NCBI RefSeq assembly: GCF_002162375.1
Contig: NZ_CP021425.1
Span: 5,163,001-5,227,000, forward strand
DNA: 64,000 nucleotides
Direction of reading: 5' to 3'
Origin: Oleiphilus messinensis
Lineage (GTDB): Bacteria; Pseudomonadota; Gammaproteobacteria; Pseudomonadales; Oleiphilaceae
This document shows, in pieces, positions 38,091 through 47,571 of the stretch. The translations under genes and the position numbers were made by a program. Each line of letters begins with the position of its first letter. Within the stretch, counting starts at the first letter, position 1. A model generated the notes under the pieces. It made no database searches, was not told where the DNA came from, and saw only the letters and a list, made by a program, of their open reading frames with translations.

Positions 38091-39353
38091 TTATTTCAAT
38101 ACCGATTGACCGATAGCCCCCAAATGCCGCCCGTCAATATCCGCAATGAAATCGATCAAGTCTTGAGCCAATTGGGTTTTAGGGCGCTTGCCAAAATCAT
38201 GTTGCCCGTCCTTCCAAAGCACACTGACCCGATTACTGTCACTATTGAAGCCAATACTTAAATCGGAAACGTCGTTGGCAACAATCATGTCGAGGTTTTT
38301 ACGGGCAAGCTTCCCTTTCGCATAGTTCAGGACATCATTCGTTTCTGCGGCAAAGCCAACAGTAAACGGTTTCTCCGGTAAGGCGGCAACAGCGGCAACA
38401 ATATCCGGATTACGGGTCAATCGTACGATCATTTCGTCATTGTTCTTTTTGATTTTCTGATCCGCGACGGATTCAGGTCGATAATCAGCAACAGCCGCTG
38501 TCGCGATAAAGATATCACATTGTTTTTGTACCGCAGACATCACGGCATCATACATTTGTTGCGCAGAGCTAACACCAACCCGGCTAACACCTGCCGGACA
38601 AGCCAAGTGCACAGGACCGGAGATCAAGGTCACTTTAGCGCCCGCCGCAGCAGCGGCTTCAGCTAATGCATAACCCATTTTTCCGGAACTGTGGTTGCTG
38701 ATGAAACGAACCGGGTCGAGAGCTTCCCGAGTCGGCCCCGCCGTTAACACAACATGTTTACCGATAAGCTTCGTACCCACTGGCTCTGCACTCTGCTTCG
38801 GGGTCAATTGTCCTGAGCATAGCTTGACAGTTTTATCCGTGATGACTTCCGGTTCCAACATACGGCCAGGACCTGTATCACCACATGCTTGCGCGCCCTC
38901 ATCTGGCCCCCAGACCAATGCGGTCCCAAGCTCCGCAATCAGCCCGATATTTCGTTGTGTCGCTGCGTGCTTCCACATCGCCTGGTTCATCGCAGGCACG
39001 AGTACCACCTGAGCCGAAGTCGCAAGACAGAGTGTTGTGAGTAAATCATCGGCCAATCCGTGACTGTATCGAGCGATGAAGTTTGCCGTAGCGGGCGCAA
39101 TCAAGACCAGGTCAGCCCATTTGGCCAACTCAATATGACCCATACCGGCCTCAGCTTCCGCATCAAGCAAACTGGAGCGAACAGGCCTGCCCGATAACGC
39201 CTGGAATGTCATAGGCTGAATAAATGCCAGGGCACCCTCCGTCATTACAACCTGAACCTGCGCCCCCAGCTTAACCAAATTGCGCACCAGCTCTGCAGAT
39301 TTATAGGCTGCAATTCCGCCAGTCACACCAACAACAATTTTTTTCCCTTGCAT
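38091..39353 (-). CDS. coaBC: Bifunctional CoaBC (PPC synthetase/decarboxylase)
   Basis: A 420-residue two-domain enzyme of coenzyme A synthesis. The N-terminal flavoprotein CoaC domain (GVTGGIAAYKSAELVRNL, then PAMNQAMWKH) decarboxylates phosphopantothenoylcysteine. The C-terminal CoaB domain (TAGPTREALDPVRFISNHSSG, ATAAVADYRP) ligates cysteine. ATG 39353 is chosen because it gives the standard N-terminus MQGKKIVVG, and the 24 extra upstream codons are rejected. It is divergent from radC, as in Pseudomonas. Confidence 0.96.
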   Translation of the reverse strand: MQGKKIVVGVTGGIAAYKSAELVRNLVKLGAQVQVVMTEGALAFIQPMTFQALSGRPVRSSLLDAEAEAGMGHIELAKWADLVLIAPATANFIARYSHGLADDLLTTLCLATSAQVVLVPAMNQAMWKHAATQRNIGLIAELGTALVWGPDEGAQACGDTGPGRMLEPEVITDKTVKLCSGQLTPKQSAEPVGTKLIGKHVVLTAGPTREALDPVRFISNHSSGKMGYALAEAAAAAGAKVTLISGPVHLACPAGVSRVGVSSAQQMYDAVMSAVQKQCDIFIATAAVADYRPESVADQKIKKNNDEMIVRLTRNPDIVAAVAALPEKPFTVGFAAETNDVLNYAKGKLARKNLDMIVANDVSDLSIGFNSDSNRVSVLWKDGQHDFGKRPKTQLAQDLIDFIADIDGRHLGAIGQSVLK

Positions 39354-39623
39354 GGTCGTTTTCTCTATGAATCGACGAATAATGGTCCACAGCTCTGACT
39401 CTCTAAGGGTATAAAGCACCGGCACAGAAAGCGATCCGTGAATATCCCGCTAAGATAGCATCCAAGCCGATAAATTTCAGCCCGGACGAATCGTAAAACC
39501 CTTCACCTCAATTATCACTCGAATCCACAAAGCAATTAATTCGAACCAAATAATTGACGTGGTGCGTACGATTTTTAAAATAGAGGCCGAACATGGACGA
39601 AGATACTAGATTAAGGATAGGGA

Positions 39624-40298
39624 ATGTCGATTCGAAATTGGCCGGAACAACAGCGTCCGCGAGAAAAACTATTGCAACAAGGCCCAAATAGCCTGTCTGA
39701 TAGCGAATTGCTTGCGATTTTTCTAAGAACCGGAGTCAGCGGGAAATCCGCAGTACAAGTCGCTCAGGAACTCATCAACCAGTTCGGTAGCCTCGGAAAT
39801 CTATTAACTGCCTCCCAAACCGAATTTTGTCGTGGCCATGGTCTCGGCACAGCGAAATTCGCTCAACTACAGGCCGTACTTGAAATGTCACGGCGCTATT
39901 TGCTGGAGGAAGTCCGTCAACCCGACGCCCTGACCTCTCCCGATAAAGTCCGAAAATTTCTGATCCAGCATTTTCGGGCACTGCGAGTTGAGGTATTCGG
40001 TTGTCTGTATCTCAATACCCAGAATCAAATTATCGAATTCGAAGAACTGTTTTCCGGTACCCTGGATTCTGCAGCGGTCTATCCCAGAGAAGTGGCTGTC
40101 CGCGCACTGGAAGCATCTGCCAAATCGGTCATACTGGTACACAATCATCCCTCCGGCAATCCGGAACCCAGCCGTGCCGATATTGAAATTACCGAGCGGT
40201 TAAAGTCTGCACTCGCTTTGCTGGAAATTCGTGTACTCGATCACATTATTATTGCCCAAACCCAAATGGTTTCTCTTGCAGAACGAGGATATTGCTAA
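39624..40298 (+). CDS. radC: RadC family JAB-domain protein
   Basis: A 224-residue protein with an N-terminal helix-hairpin-helix region (GTAKFAQLQAV) and a C-terminal JAB/MPN metalloprotease-like domain carrying the complete zinc motif HNHPSGNPEPSRADIEIT. Despite its name the molecular role of RadC is unsettled, and the domain suggests a protease or nuclease activity. It precedes rpmB by 211 bp. Confidence 0.93.
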   Translation: MSIRNWPEQQRPREKLLQQGPNSLSDSELLAIFLRTGVSGKSAVQVAQELINQFGSLGNLLTASQTEFCRGHGLGTAKFAQLQAVLEMSRRYLLEEVRQPDALTSPDKVRKFLIQHFRALRVEVFGCLYLNTQNQIIEFEELFSGTLDSAAVYPREVAVRALEASAKSVILVHNHPSGNPEPSRADIEITERLKSALALLEIRVLDHIIIAQTQMVSLAERGYC

Positions 40299-40326
40299 AT
40301 CCAGTTCGATTTCAGGGAGAATCGCT

Positions 40327-40346
40327 AAAAAAATGCACATTTTTTT
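40327..40346. promoter_or_regulatory. A7/T7 inverted repeat upstream of rpmB promoter
   Basis: AAAAAAA-TGCACA-TTTTTTT forms a palindrome just upstream of the -35 element. It could act as an UP-element-like A-tract for the ribosomal protein promoter, or as a weak end signal for radC. Confidence 0.45.
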
Positions 40347-40373
40347 GCTATTCCAAGGTCTTTCTGGTATAAA
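40345..40373 (+). promoter_or_regulatory. Sigma-70-type promoter for rpmB-rpmG
   Basis: TTGCTA (-35, 40345-40350) and TATAAA (-10, 40368-40373) are separated by 17 bp. They lie about 135 bp before rpmB and downstream of an A/T tract. Both hexamers are close to consensus. Confidence 0.65.
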
Positions 40374-40509
40374 GTTGCGCTCTTTGTTTAGGGGCCCCCG
40401 ACGCTGCGGTCAAAATTCCGAGGCGACAGAAGCGGTTCACTATAGAACCCCGGGCCAGAATTAATACGTAATGAATTAGCCAACGCAACGGTTGGAGGCG
40501 AGGTTAAAA

Positions 40510-40746
40510 ATGTCTAAAGTTTGTCAGGTTACTGGAAAAAAACCAGTAACTGGAAATAACGTTTCTCACGCAAACAACAAAACCAAGCGTCGCTTTCTTC
40601 CCAACCTGCAAACACACCGTTTTTGGGTTGAAGGTGAAAAACGCTTTGTAAAACTGCGTGTATCTACCAAAGGTATGCGTATCATTGATAAGAAGGGGAT
40701 CGAGCAGGTACTGTCCGATCTTCGTAGCCGTGGCGAGAAAGTGTAA
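40510..40746 (+). CDS. rpmB: 50S ribosomal protein L28
   Basis: A 78-residue ribosomal protein beginning [20 protein letters not shown] with the family segment [13 protein letters not shown]. The start at 40510 is set by GAGG a few bases upstream, and the MEAR extension of the frame is rejected. It is co-transcribed with rpmG, 11 bp downstream. The zinc-binding Cys pattern of some L28 proteins is absent, since only one Cys is seen. Confidence 0.98.
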   Translation: MSKVCQVTGKKPVTGNNVSHANNKTKRRFLPNLQTHRFWVEGEKRFVKLRVSTKGMRIIDKKGIEQVLSDLRSRGEKV

Positions 40747-40757
40747 GGAGATAAGAG

Positions 40758-40913
40758 ATGAGAGATAAAATCAGATTAGTATCTTCTGCGGGTACAGGTC
40801 ACTTCTACACGACGACCAAAAACAAGCGTACCATGCCAGAAAAAATGGAAATCAAAAAGTTTGATCCGGTTGTTCGCAAGCACGTGATCTACAAAGAAGC
40901 CAAAATCAAGTAA
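40758..40913 (+). CDS. rpmG: 50S ribosomal protein L33
   Basis: A 51-residue ribosomal protein, [14 protein letters not shown] to the final EAKIK, with FYTTTKNKR and MEIKKFDP. The CxxC zinc pairs of the C+ form are absent, so this is the zinc-independent type. AAGGAG precedes the ATG by 7 bp. An intrinsic terminator follows 22 bp after the stop, ending the rpmB-rpmG operon. Confidence 0.98.
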   Translation: MRDKIRLVSSAGTGHFYTTTKNKRTMPEKMEIKKFDPVVRKHVIYKEAKIK

Positions 40914-40935
40914 ACCTTCTTTCGGCTTCCAACCG

Positions 40936-40960
40936 AAAAACCCGGCTTGCCGGGTTTTTT
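40936..40960. terminator. Bidirectional intrinsic terminator after rpmG
   Basis: The perfect stem ACCCGGC/GCCGGGT with a two-base centre is flanked by A5 and T6. It serves rpmG on the plus strand and the endonuclease-family gene ending at 40972 on the minus strand. Confidence 0.9.
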
Positions 40961-40971
40961 GTTGCCTCAAC

Positions 40972-41844
40972 TTAACAACAATCCTCGGGTATTAGCACAT
41001 CCATCGCAATGGGCAGATGATCCGAAACCGGAAACGCAACAACCCCCGCCCGACGCACCTGCAGCGAAGAACTAACCATAATATGATCTAGCGCCTTCTC
41101 AGGACGCCAGCTGGGAAAAGTATTTACAGTACCCGGTAAAGGCACCAGATCTGCATGTCGTAACGGTGTGCCCTCAAGCAGTTTTTCCGCATGGTTATTC
41201 ATATCCCCCATTAGCACCACATGCTGATAGTGTGAAATCAGGTCCGCAATGTAACCTAACTGTGTTTGCTGTGCCTTCTCCCCGAGCGACAAGTGCATCA
41301 CAACCAGCACCAATGGATTTTCCGGATTCCCATATTTGACCAGAATCGCCCCTCGCCCCGGAATCAATCCCGGCAGACGGTGCTCTTCGATCTCCAACGG
41401 CTTGAATCGGCTGAGCAAACCATTGCTGTGTTGGGCAATTCGCCCAAGATTTCGATTAAGCTGCTGATGCCAGTATGGAAAACCACCCGACTCTGCAAGA
41501 TACTTGACCTGATTCACAAACCCACTGCGCAAACTGCCACCATCCACCTCTTGCAATGCGACCACGTCGAATTGCCGTAGTAGAATTGCGATTTTATCGA
41601 GGTTTTCGATCCGGCGGGAGTGAGGCAACACGTGCTGCCAACTTCGGGTTACATAGTGGCGATACGCAGAGGTCGATATTCCAACCTGAATATTGAAGGT
41701 CAGCAAGCGAATATGATTGTGACTGGATAACTCCGATTCCCGGTCATGATAAAGCGGAAACCCCGCTAACGGAGCTTCCCGACCGGCTGACCCTGCTAGC
41801 GTTTCCGCCACTTGGCTCAACTTCTGCTTCAATTTCTCATACAT
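40972..41844 (-). CDS. Endonuclease/exonuclease/phosphatase family protein
   Basis: A 290-residue protein (TTG at 41871 would add nine residues). The EEP fold is shown by LLTFNIQVG near the start, VVALQEVDGG with the metal-binding Glu, VVMHLSLG, LMGDMNNHAE and SDHLPIAMDV with the catalytic His. The family covers nucleases, phosphodiesterases and phosphatases. No signal peptide is seen. It follows dsbA on the same strand, as in pseudomonads. The substrate is unknown. Confidence 0.85.
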   Translation of the reverse strand: MYEKLKQKLSQVAETLAGSAGREAPLAGFPLYHDRESELSSHNHIRLLTFNIQVGISTSAYRHYVTRSWQHVLPHSRRIENLDKIAILLRQFDVVALQEVDGGSLRSGFVNQVKYLAESGGFPYWHQQLNRNLGRIAQHSNGLLSRFKPLEIEEHRLPGLIPGRGAILVKYGNPENPLVLVVMHLSLGEKAQQTQLGYIADLISHYQHVVLMGDMNNHAEKLLEGTPLRHADLVPLPGTVNTFPSWRPEKALDHIMVSSSLQVRRAGVVAFPVSDHLPIAMDVLIPEDCC

Positions 41845-41893
41845 CTCAAAAAACTCAAAAGCCTCACGCAACCAAGCGGCGAGTCATGGGGTC

Positions 41894-42541
41894 TTACTTG
41901 ACAGCCATTGCAGCGCGCTCTTTCTCGATCAAAAACTCGGCCACTTTAATCATGTTCTGGTGGCTGCCCGCTTTGGTCGCAGCAATGCGATATTTACCGT
42001 TAACGATTAACGCCGGCACCCCTGTTGCCCGGTAGCTTTTACCTCGAGATTCAGCCTGATCCAGTTTCGACTTTTTCACACTGAAGGAATTAAACGCCTT
42101 GCGGAAGTCTTCTTCCTTAACACCATTGCGTACAAAAAAGCTGGCAAGTTGGTCTTCGGTGTTTAATTTTAGCCGTTCACGGTGCAAGGCATCAAAAAAC
42201 TTGTCATGCAGTTTCCCTTGCACACCTAGCGCTTCTGCCGCATAAAAAGCCTGAGCATGAATTTTCCAGGATTTACCAAATATTGCGGGAGAAAACCAGA
42301 AATCAACATCATCCGGCAGCTTTTTCTCCCAGGCGGTAATCAACGGGTTCAGCTTGTCACAGTGAGGACAGCCATACCAAAACAATTCCACAACCTCTAT
42401 TTTACTACTGTCCCGGGTTCGCACCGGGTAGGGCAACACATCATAGTGCTGACCAGCTACCCATTGTTCTTCCGCCGCATTTGCCAGGGACACAGGCAGA
42501 AACAAAATTACAGCCCAAAGCCAAACCACTTTTTTTAACAC
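41894..42541 (-). CDS. dsbA: Thiol:disulfide interchange protein DsbA
   Basis: A 215-residue periplasmic oxidoreductase with a signal peptide (1-22, ending ANA) and the active site C58-P-H-C61 in WYGCPHCDK. The cis-Pro loop is GVPALIVNGKYR. It introduces disulfide bonds into exported proteins. The start is GTG, strongly supported by AGGAGG about 6 bp upstream. It lies in the conserved cytochrome c4-dsbA-EEP series on the minus strand. Confidence 0.95.
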   Translation of the reverse strand: MLKKVVWLWAVILFLPVSLANAAEEQWVAGQHYDVLPYPVRTRDSSKIEVVELFWYGCPHCDKLNPLITAWEKKLPDDVDFWFSPAIFGKSWKIHAQAFYAAEALGVQGKLHDKFFDALHRERLKLNTEDQLASFFVRNGVKEEDFRKAFNSFSVKKSKLDQAESRGKSYRATGVPALIVNGKYRIAATKAGSHQNMIKVAEFLIEKERAAMAVK

Positions 42542-42673
42542 AACACACCTCCTGTTTAGACCAGTGTAGTCCAGGTACTTTTAACTTGTTCTCAAAAATA
42601 AAGCGCCTGTTGTATCACGATTCACGCATCCCCAGAATTACGATTTAGTAATAGATCAGGCACGCTGGCAAAA

Positions 42674-42696
42674 AAAAAGCGGCTTTCGCCGCTTTT
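42674..42696. terminator. Bidirectional intrinsic terminator after cytochrome c4 gene
   Basis: AAAAAGCGGC-TTTC-GCCGCTTTTT is a strong hairpin with A and T tracts on both sides, 18 bp after the cytochrome c4 stop on the minus strand. Confidence 0.88.
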
Positions 42697-42713
42697 TCGA
42701 ATCAACCGGTGGC

Positions 42714-43319
42714 TTAACGCAAACCGGAAATATAACTCGCTACCGCTTTAATTTCTGCATCGGTCAGCTTCGCTGCGATATCCCGCATGATACGCGCATC
42801 ACCATCGTTGGTACGCTCACCAGAGCGGAACTTAGCCAACTGGGCTTCGATGTATGCCGCATGTTGTCCTGCCAATTTCGGGAATCCAGCCAATGCAATG
42901 CCCGCACCCGTTGGAGCATGACATGCTGTACATGCCGCAACAGATGTAGCCATGTTACCGGCCCGATAAATCGCCTGTCCCTTTTTAACCAGCTCCGGAT
43001 CTGCGGCAGCACCAGAGGTCGCCTTACCGGCGTAAAATGCAGCAATATTTTCAAAGTCCTGCTCAGTCAGATTATCAAGCAAACCGGTCATTTCAACAAC
43101 GCCTCGGGCACCTGATTTAATATCACGCAGTTGTTTGATCAAGTACTTTTCACCCTGTCCCGCCAGTTTCGGAAAGTTGGCAACTGCACTATTTCCATCT
43201 GCACCGTGACAGCCTGCACACACCGCTACTTTTTCAGCACCCGCCGCAGCATCCCCCGCCGCCTGGGCAAAACTTACAAGGCCAAACAAAAACACCAGGC
43301 CGGATAACAGTCTTTTCAT
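42714..43319 (-). CDS. Diheme cytochrome c4
   Basis: A 201-residue periplasmic protein with a signal peptide (1-20, FAQA) and two similar c-type domains. Each has a CxxCH heme site (CAGCH, CTACH) and a distal Met region (GLLDNLTEQD, RIMRDIAAKL). Cytochrome c4 passes electrons to terminal oxidases. It sits between dsbA and engB as in Pseudomonas. A strong terminator follows. Confidence 0.93.
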   Translation of the reverse strand: MKRLLSGLVFLFGLVSFAQAAGDAAAGAEKVAVCAGCHGADGNSAVANFPKLAGQGEKYLIKQLRDIKSGARGVVEMTGLLDNLTEQDFENIAAFYAGKATSGAAADPELVKKGQAIYRAGNMATSVAACTACHAPTGAGIALAGFPKLAGQHAAYIEAQLAKFRSGERTNDGDARIMRDIAAKLTDAEIKAVASYISGLR

Positions 43320-43691
43320 TTCAGTCTTCTCGCTCTCAAATTAACAAAGCTTTTGTATGACAGGTGCCTTCCAGCATGAAAGGCACATCTTGCACAATTC
43401 ACTCCGGAACCCTGAAAAAGCCATTCCGGTCTGATTTTTCATTCGAGCCTCGATTCCCCGGCCAGGATAACCTATAGCCGATCCCAGTCTTGTTGATGTG
43501 TTTTAACATACTTAGCATTTTTAACTTGCTTAGCATTTTATACTCGCGACCTTGCTTTTGAACGATGCACTCAATCAATGATTGGTTGCCAAAGCACGCC
43601 GTAAACACACATAAAAGTTACGGGGAATTAAACGGTCTGGTATTATACACAATTAAATTCAAACTTAAATCGCGAAGCATGTTGTTTTCCT
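43320..43691. other. Divergent intergenic region, cytochrome c4 - engB
   Basis: About 370 bp containing an 18-bp tandem duplication at 43511-43546 (both units start CTTAGCATTT) that ends in TATACT, a possible -10 element for engB. A minus-strand frame of 69 codons across it reflects the repeat and is not taken as a gene. Confidence 0.5.
43511..43546. repeat. 18-bp imperfect tandem duplication
   Basis: CTTAGCATTTTTAACTTG is followed directly by CTTAGCATTTTATACTCG, and a related decayed copy (TTTTAACATA) precedes them. About 14 of 18 positions agree. It lies about 150 bp before the engB start. Confidence 0.6.
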
Positions 43692-44372
43692 ATGTCTGAC
43701 ACTCGTCCCAAAAAGTCATTAAGTCTTCATTCGGCAAGTTTCCTCAGTAGTGGTAGCAAACTGAGTAACTGTCCTCCTGATATCGGCGCAGAGGTTGCTT
43801 TTGCTGGTCGCTCCAATGCGGGCAAGTCAAGCGCCATCAACACATTGACGCAGCAGAAAAAACTTGCCAGAACCAGTAAAACCCCGGGACGTACCCAGCT
43901 GATCAACTTTTTTGGCTTAAACAAGCCAGACAGCAAACTGGTCGATTTACCGGGCTACGGTTATGCCAAAGTTGCGACCCAGGTTAAAGAAGACTGGCAG
44001 CGGCATCTGGACGACTACCTGAGAAACCGTCAGGCGCTTCAGGGTCTGGTTCTGGTCATGGATATTCGCACACCACTAACGGAGTTTGACCAAATGATGT
44101 TGAATTGGTGTGACCTATCTTCTTTGCCCGTATTGGTTCTGCTCACCAAAGCCGATAAGTTTAAATACGGTGCGGCCAAGAATATTCAACTCAAAGTCAA
44201 AAAAGAACTCAGTGATATCAAATGCGTGAAAGACATCGTTTTGTTTTCATCATTGAAACGAACAGGCGTTCCGGAAGCCAGTAAACAAATCATTGAATGG
44301 CTGAGCGTTGTCGATTCTGACCTGCCTGAGAATGACGACCTTAATGACAACGCCCCTCAGACAGCTTCCTGA
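43692..44372 (+). CDS. engB: Ribosome biogenesis GTPase EngB/YihA
   Basis: A 226-residue small GTPase. G1 is [10 protein letters not shown]3 is DLPGYG, G4 is TKAD and G5 is FSSLKRTG. It acts in assembly of the large ribosomal subunit. The last 20 residues are acidic and disordered, as often seen in pseudomonad forms. It is divergent from cytochrome c4. Confidence 0.95.
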   Translation: MSDTRPKKSLSLHSASFLSSGSKLSNCPPDIGAEVAFAGRSNAGKSSAINTLTQQKKLARTSKTPGRTQLINFFGLNKPDSKLVDLPGYGYAKVATQVKEDWQRHLDDYLRNRQALQGLVLVMDIRTPLTEFDQMMLNWCDLSSLPVLVLLTKADKFKYGAAKNIQLKVKKELSDIKCVKDIVLFSSLKRTGVPEASKQIIEWLSVVDSDLPENDDLNDNAPQTAS

Positions 44373-44434
44373 ACACACTCCGTGTAACTGCGGGTGACGC
44401 CCCTCCAGACGAAACCATTGCGATACTTAATGCA

Positions 44435-45103
44435 TCACAATGGTGAATCTGCATCTGAAAACGGCAAAGGCTTGAACTTTTCTCGAATCTCTTTGACGGA
44501 ATCGATATAGTCTTGGGTCAAGTAAGGTAACTGTAGTGTTACAACCTGATAAATCCCGTGCTTTAGCATCTCTTTGGTAATTGCGTTGTTTTCCTCGCCT
44601 GCATGGGCTGTTTTCAAAAATGCCATCCAGTTGGTGATAACCAACCAGACATTGAGCGCCATAGAGTCAAGATGCTGATCCTCAAAATCAGCCAGAACCC
44701 CGCCATTTTCCAACCCGCTTAAAATCAACTTGATATTATGAAGTGATTTTATCGTGAACTTGCGATAGTCCCGACGTAAACGAGGATCACACTCCAGCAG
44801 ATACTCAAGATCCCGGTGAAAAAAGCGATACGCCCACAACCCTTCAAAGACCGACTCCAGATAAAAGAATTCATCCGCAACGGTAAGACCACGATCCTCC
44901 GGTATTTTCAGGTAATTCGTCACCAAATCCTGATATTTGAGAAAGATTTCGTAAACAATGTCGGTTTTATTGCGAAAATGATAATACAGATTTCCAGGTG
45001 AAATATTCAGGTGTGCGGCAATGTGGTTAGTGGTTACATTGCGTTCTCCCTGCGCGTTAAAAAGCTCTAAACTCGCCAGTATGATTCGATCTCTTGTCTT
45101 CAT
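44435..45103 (-). CDS. TetR-family repressor, LaoR-like
   Basis: A 222-residue regulator. The N-terminal helix-turn-helix contains NVTTNHIAAHLNISPGNLYYHF, and the rest is the family ligand-binding helical domain. It is divergent from an aldehyde dehydrogenase gene whose promoter is overlaid with two palindromes (45253-45290), a typical TetR arrangement. In P. aeruginosa the corresponding pair (PA0367/PA0366) is LaoR/LaoC of long-chain-alcohol oxidation. By analogy the ligand here may be a long-chain aldehyde or fatty acyl compound (inference). Confidence 0.85.
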   Translation of the reverse strand: MKTRDRIILASLELFNAQGERNVTTNHIAAHLNISPGNLYYHFRNKTDIVYEIFLKYQDLVTNYLKIPEDRGLTVADEFFYLESVFEGLWAYRFFHRDLEYLLECDPRLRRDYRKFTIKSLHNIKLILSGLENGGVLADFEDQHLDSMALNVWLVITNWMAFLKTAHAGEENNAITKEMLKHGIYQVVTLQLPYLTQDYIDSVKEIREKFKPLPFSDADSPL

Positions 45104-45252
45104 GCCTCTATTTTTCTGGTATCCGCTAGTTATCTAAGTAATGACTTTTCGATCTCACCCAAGGGGGAGACCGGCATTATAGAAGCAAACCGATGAATTG
45201 GTATGCTTCCCTGCCCCCTTTTTCTGTATTTTCGAGAACAGTCTATCATCTT

Positions 45253-45290
45253 TAGAGCAAAAACTCTTGACATCTAGAGCATATACTCTA
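45253..45290. promoter_or_regulatory. Two tandem palindromic operators over the aldehyde dehydrogenase promoter
   Basis: TAGAGCAAAAACTCT (45253-45267) and TAGAGCATATACTCTA (45275-45290) share TAGAG-N5-ACTCT and are offset by 22 bp, two helical turns. The first overlaps the start of the -35 element and the second fills the spacer and touches the -10. This is the expected site for the divergent TetR-family repressor. Confidence 0.75.
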
Positions 45291-45294
45291 AAAA
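45267..45294 (+). promoter_or_regulatory. Sigma-70 promoter of aldehyde dehydrogenase gene
   Basis: A perfect TTGACA (45267-45272), a 16-bp spacer and TAAAAT (45289-45294) lie about 60 bp before the gene start. The operators cover both hexamers. Confidence 0.7.
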
Positions 45295-45353
45295 TAGAAA
45301 ATAAAACAAGGGCACCACTTTTACCAGCCCGCCTCAGATACAGGAGTTCGATT

Positions 45354-46799
45354 ATGGTCGCCAGCGTCGTTCAGCTAACTGACAGCAAGAAACACATCCA
45401 ACAAATCAACCGCGTCTTTGCCAGCCAGAAAGCGGCTTTCCGTAGCAATCCAATGCCTACCTGTGAAGAGCGGAAAGATAACCTGAAGCGCCTTAAAAAG
45501 GCCTTATTGCGCAATCAGAGCCGGCTGATCGAAGCTATAAATCAGGATTTCAGTTGTCGGGCTGAAGATGAAACGATGCTGGCAGAAATAATGCCGTCCA
45601 TCGAAGGTATCAACTACACACTGAAGAACGTTGCGAAGTGGATGAAGCCTTCAAAACGTCATGTCGGCTTGCTATTCCAACCGGCTAAAAATACGGTTTA
45701 CTACCAGCCACTGGGCGTGGTAGGCGTTATCGTACCCTGGAACTACCCACTTTACCTGGCTGTTGGCCCTCTGGTCGCCGCGCTGGCAGCAGGCAACCGG
45801 GTCATGATCAAAATGTCCGAGTACACGCCACATACTTCTACTCTGTTTGCCAATATTATTGCGGAATGCTTCCCGGAAAATATGGTCAGCGTAATCAATG
45901 GTGATGCTGATGTGGCTGTTGAATTCTCCAGAGTTAAGTTCGACCACATGCTCTTCACCGGTTCTACGGCAGTAGGACGCCATGTAATGCGTGCCGCAGC
46001 GGAAAACCTTACGCCAGTCACTCTAGAGCTGGGTGGTAAATCGCCTGCAGTTATCGCCTCCACTGTGCCAATGGACGATGCCGCAGAACGACTGGTATTC
46101 GGCAAGGCTTTCAACGCCGGTCAAACCTGTGTTGCACCGGACTACGTACTTTGTCCTAAGGATCGCGTCGAGCAGTTTGTTGAGTCGTTCCAACGCAAGT
46201 TTGGCGAAATGTTCAGCACCCTGAAACACAACAACGATTTCACGAGTATCGTTGATGAGCGTCAACATGCTCGCCTGCAAAAATACATTGACGATGCACA
46301 GAAAAAAGGTGCCACAGTCATTGCGGTTAATCCTGCAAACGAAGACATGCAATCCGACACTCGCAAAATGCCGATTCACCTGATCATCAATCCTACGGAT
46401 AACATGCTGGTGATGCAGGAAGAAATTTTTGGCCCGATCCTGCCGGTAATCGCTTACGAGCAATTGGACGATGCCATTGATTATATCAACGATCGCCCTC
46501 GCCCTCTGGCGATGTATTACTTCGGCTATGACAAAAAGGCACAACAGTACTTACTGGATCACACCCACTCCGGTGGCGCATGTATCAATGACACCCTGGT
46601 TCACGTTGCCCAGGATGACCTCCCGTTCGGCGGTGTAGGAGACTCCGGTATGGGTCACTACCATGGTCATGAAGGCTTCCTGACGTTTACCAACCACCGT
46701 GGTGTCTACAGCAAGCAAAAATTCAATACCGGCAAGCTGATTTTCCCGCCTTACGGGACCGCAATACACAAACTCATCTACTCCGTTTTTGTGCGCTAA
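45354..46799 (+). CDS. Aldehyde dehydrogenase (coniferyl-type, LaoC-like)
   Basis: A 481-residue NAD(P)-dependent aldehyde dehydrogenase. The active-site region reads VTLELGGKSPAVI with the general-base Glu, and GQTCVAPDYV with the nucleophilic Cys. VPWNYPLYLA and FTGSTAVGRHV mark the cofactor site. ATG 45354 has AGGAG 8 bp upstream, so the 52-codon upstream extension is rejected. Its closest functional parallel is LaoC, which oxidises long-chain aldehydes. The alcohol dehydrogenase genes (laoA, laoB) that lie beside it in P. aeruginosa are absent here, where coaD follows. Confidence 0.92.
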   Translation: MVASVVQLTDSKKHIQQINRVFASQKAAFRSNPMPTCEERKDNLKRLKKALLRNQSRLIEAINQDFSCRAEDETMLAEIMPSIEGINYTLKNVAKWMKPSKRHVGLLFQPAKNTVYYQPLGVVGVIVPWNYPLYLAVGPLVAALAAGNRVMIKMSEYTPHTSTLFANIIAECFPENMVSVINGDADVAVEFSRVKFDHMLFTGSTAVGRHVMRAAAENLTPVTLELGGKSPAVIASTVPMDDAAERLVFGKAFNAGQTCVAPDYVLCPKDRVEQFVESFQRKFGEMFSTLKHNNDFTSIVDERQHARLQKYIDDAQKKGATVIAVNPANEDMQSDTRKMPIHLIINPTDNMLVMQEEIFGPILPVIAYEQLDDAIDYINDRPRPLAMYYFGYDKKAQQYLLDHTHSGGACINDTLVHVAQDDLPFGGVGDSGMGHYHGHEGFLTFTNHRGVYSKQKFNTGKLIFPPYGTAIHKLIYSVFVR

Positions 46800-46809
46800 T
46801 CTGCCCGCC

Positions 46810-46848
46810 AGCCCGAGTTGAACACATTCTGTTCAGCCCGGGCTTTCG
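46810..46848 (+). terminator. Intrinsic terminator after aldehyde dehydrogenase gene
   Basis: Fourteen-base arms AGCCCGAGTTGAAC and GTTCAGCCCGGGCT (one mismatch, one G-U pair) with a 7-base loop are followed by TTTC, 11 bp after the stop. The T tract is short. Confidence 0.65.
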
Positions 46849-46911
46849 CTTACACCAGCCCTCTTGCTCTGTACTGTCTCCCAGATCACTTCCAGATCAA
46901 AGATTTGATAA

Positions 46912-47502
<591 letters not shown>

Positions 47503-47508
47503 GCGACC

Positions 47509-47571
47509 TAGATCCAATAAAACGTAGATCCAACAAAGCATAGAGCCAAAAAAACGCAGATCACGAAACAT
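47509..47571. repeat. 16-bp tandem repeat, about 3.9 copies
   Basis: Units TAGATCCAATAAAACG, TAGATCCAACAAAGCA and TAGAGCCAAAAAAACG follow one another, then a decayed CAGATCACGAAACAT. The array begins six bases after the coaD stop. Downstream, TACGATTAA occurs three times (47613, 47634, 47653), so most of this intergenic gap is repeat-derived. Confidence 0.8.

Noticed and set aside
43399-43608. Minus-strand 69-codon frame (MLSKLKMLSMLKH-type repeats)
   Set aside because: Its periodic sequence comes from the 18-bp tandem duplication and it spans a divergent promoter region. No ribosome-binding site supports it.
46023-46544. Minus-strand 173-codon open frame
   Set aside because: Antisense shadow of the aldehyde dehydrogenase gene.
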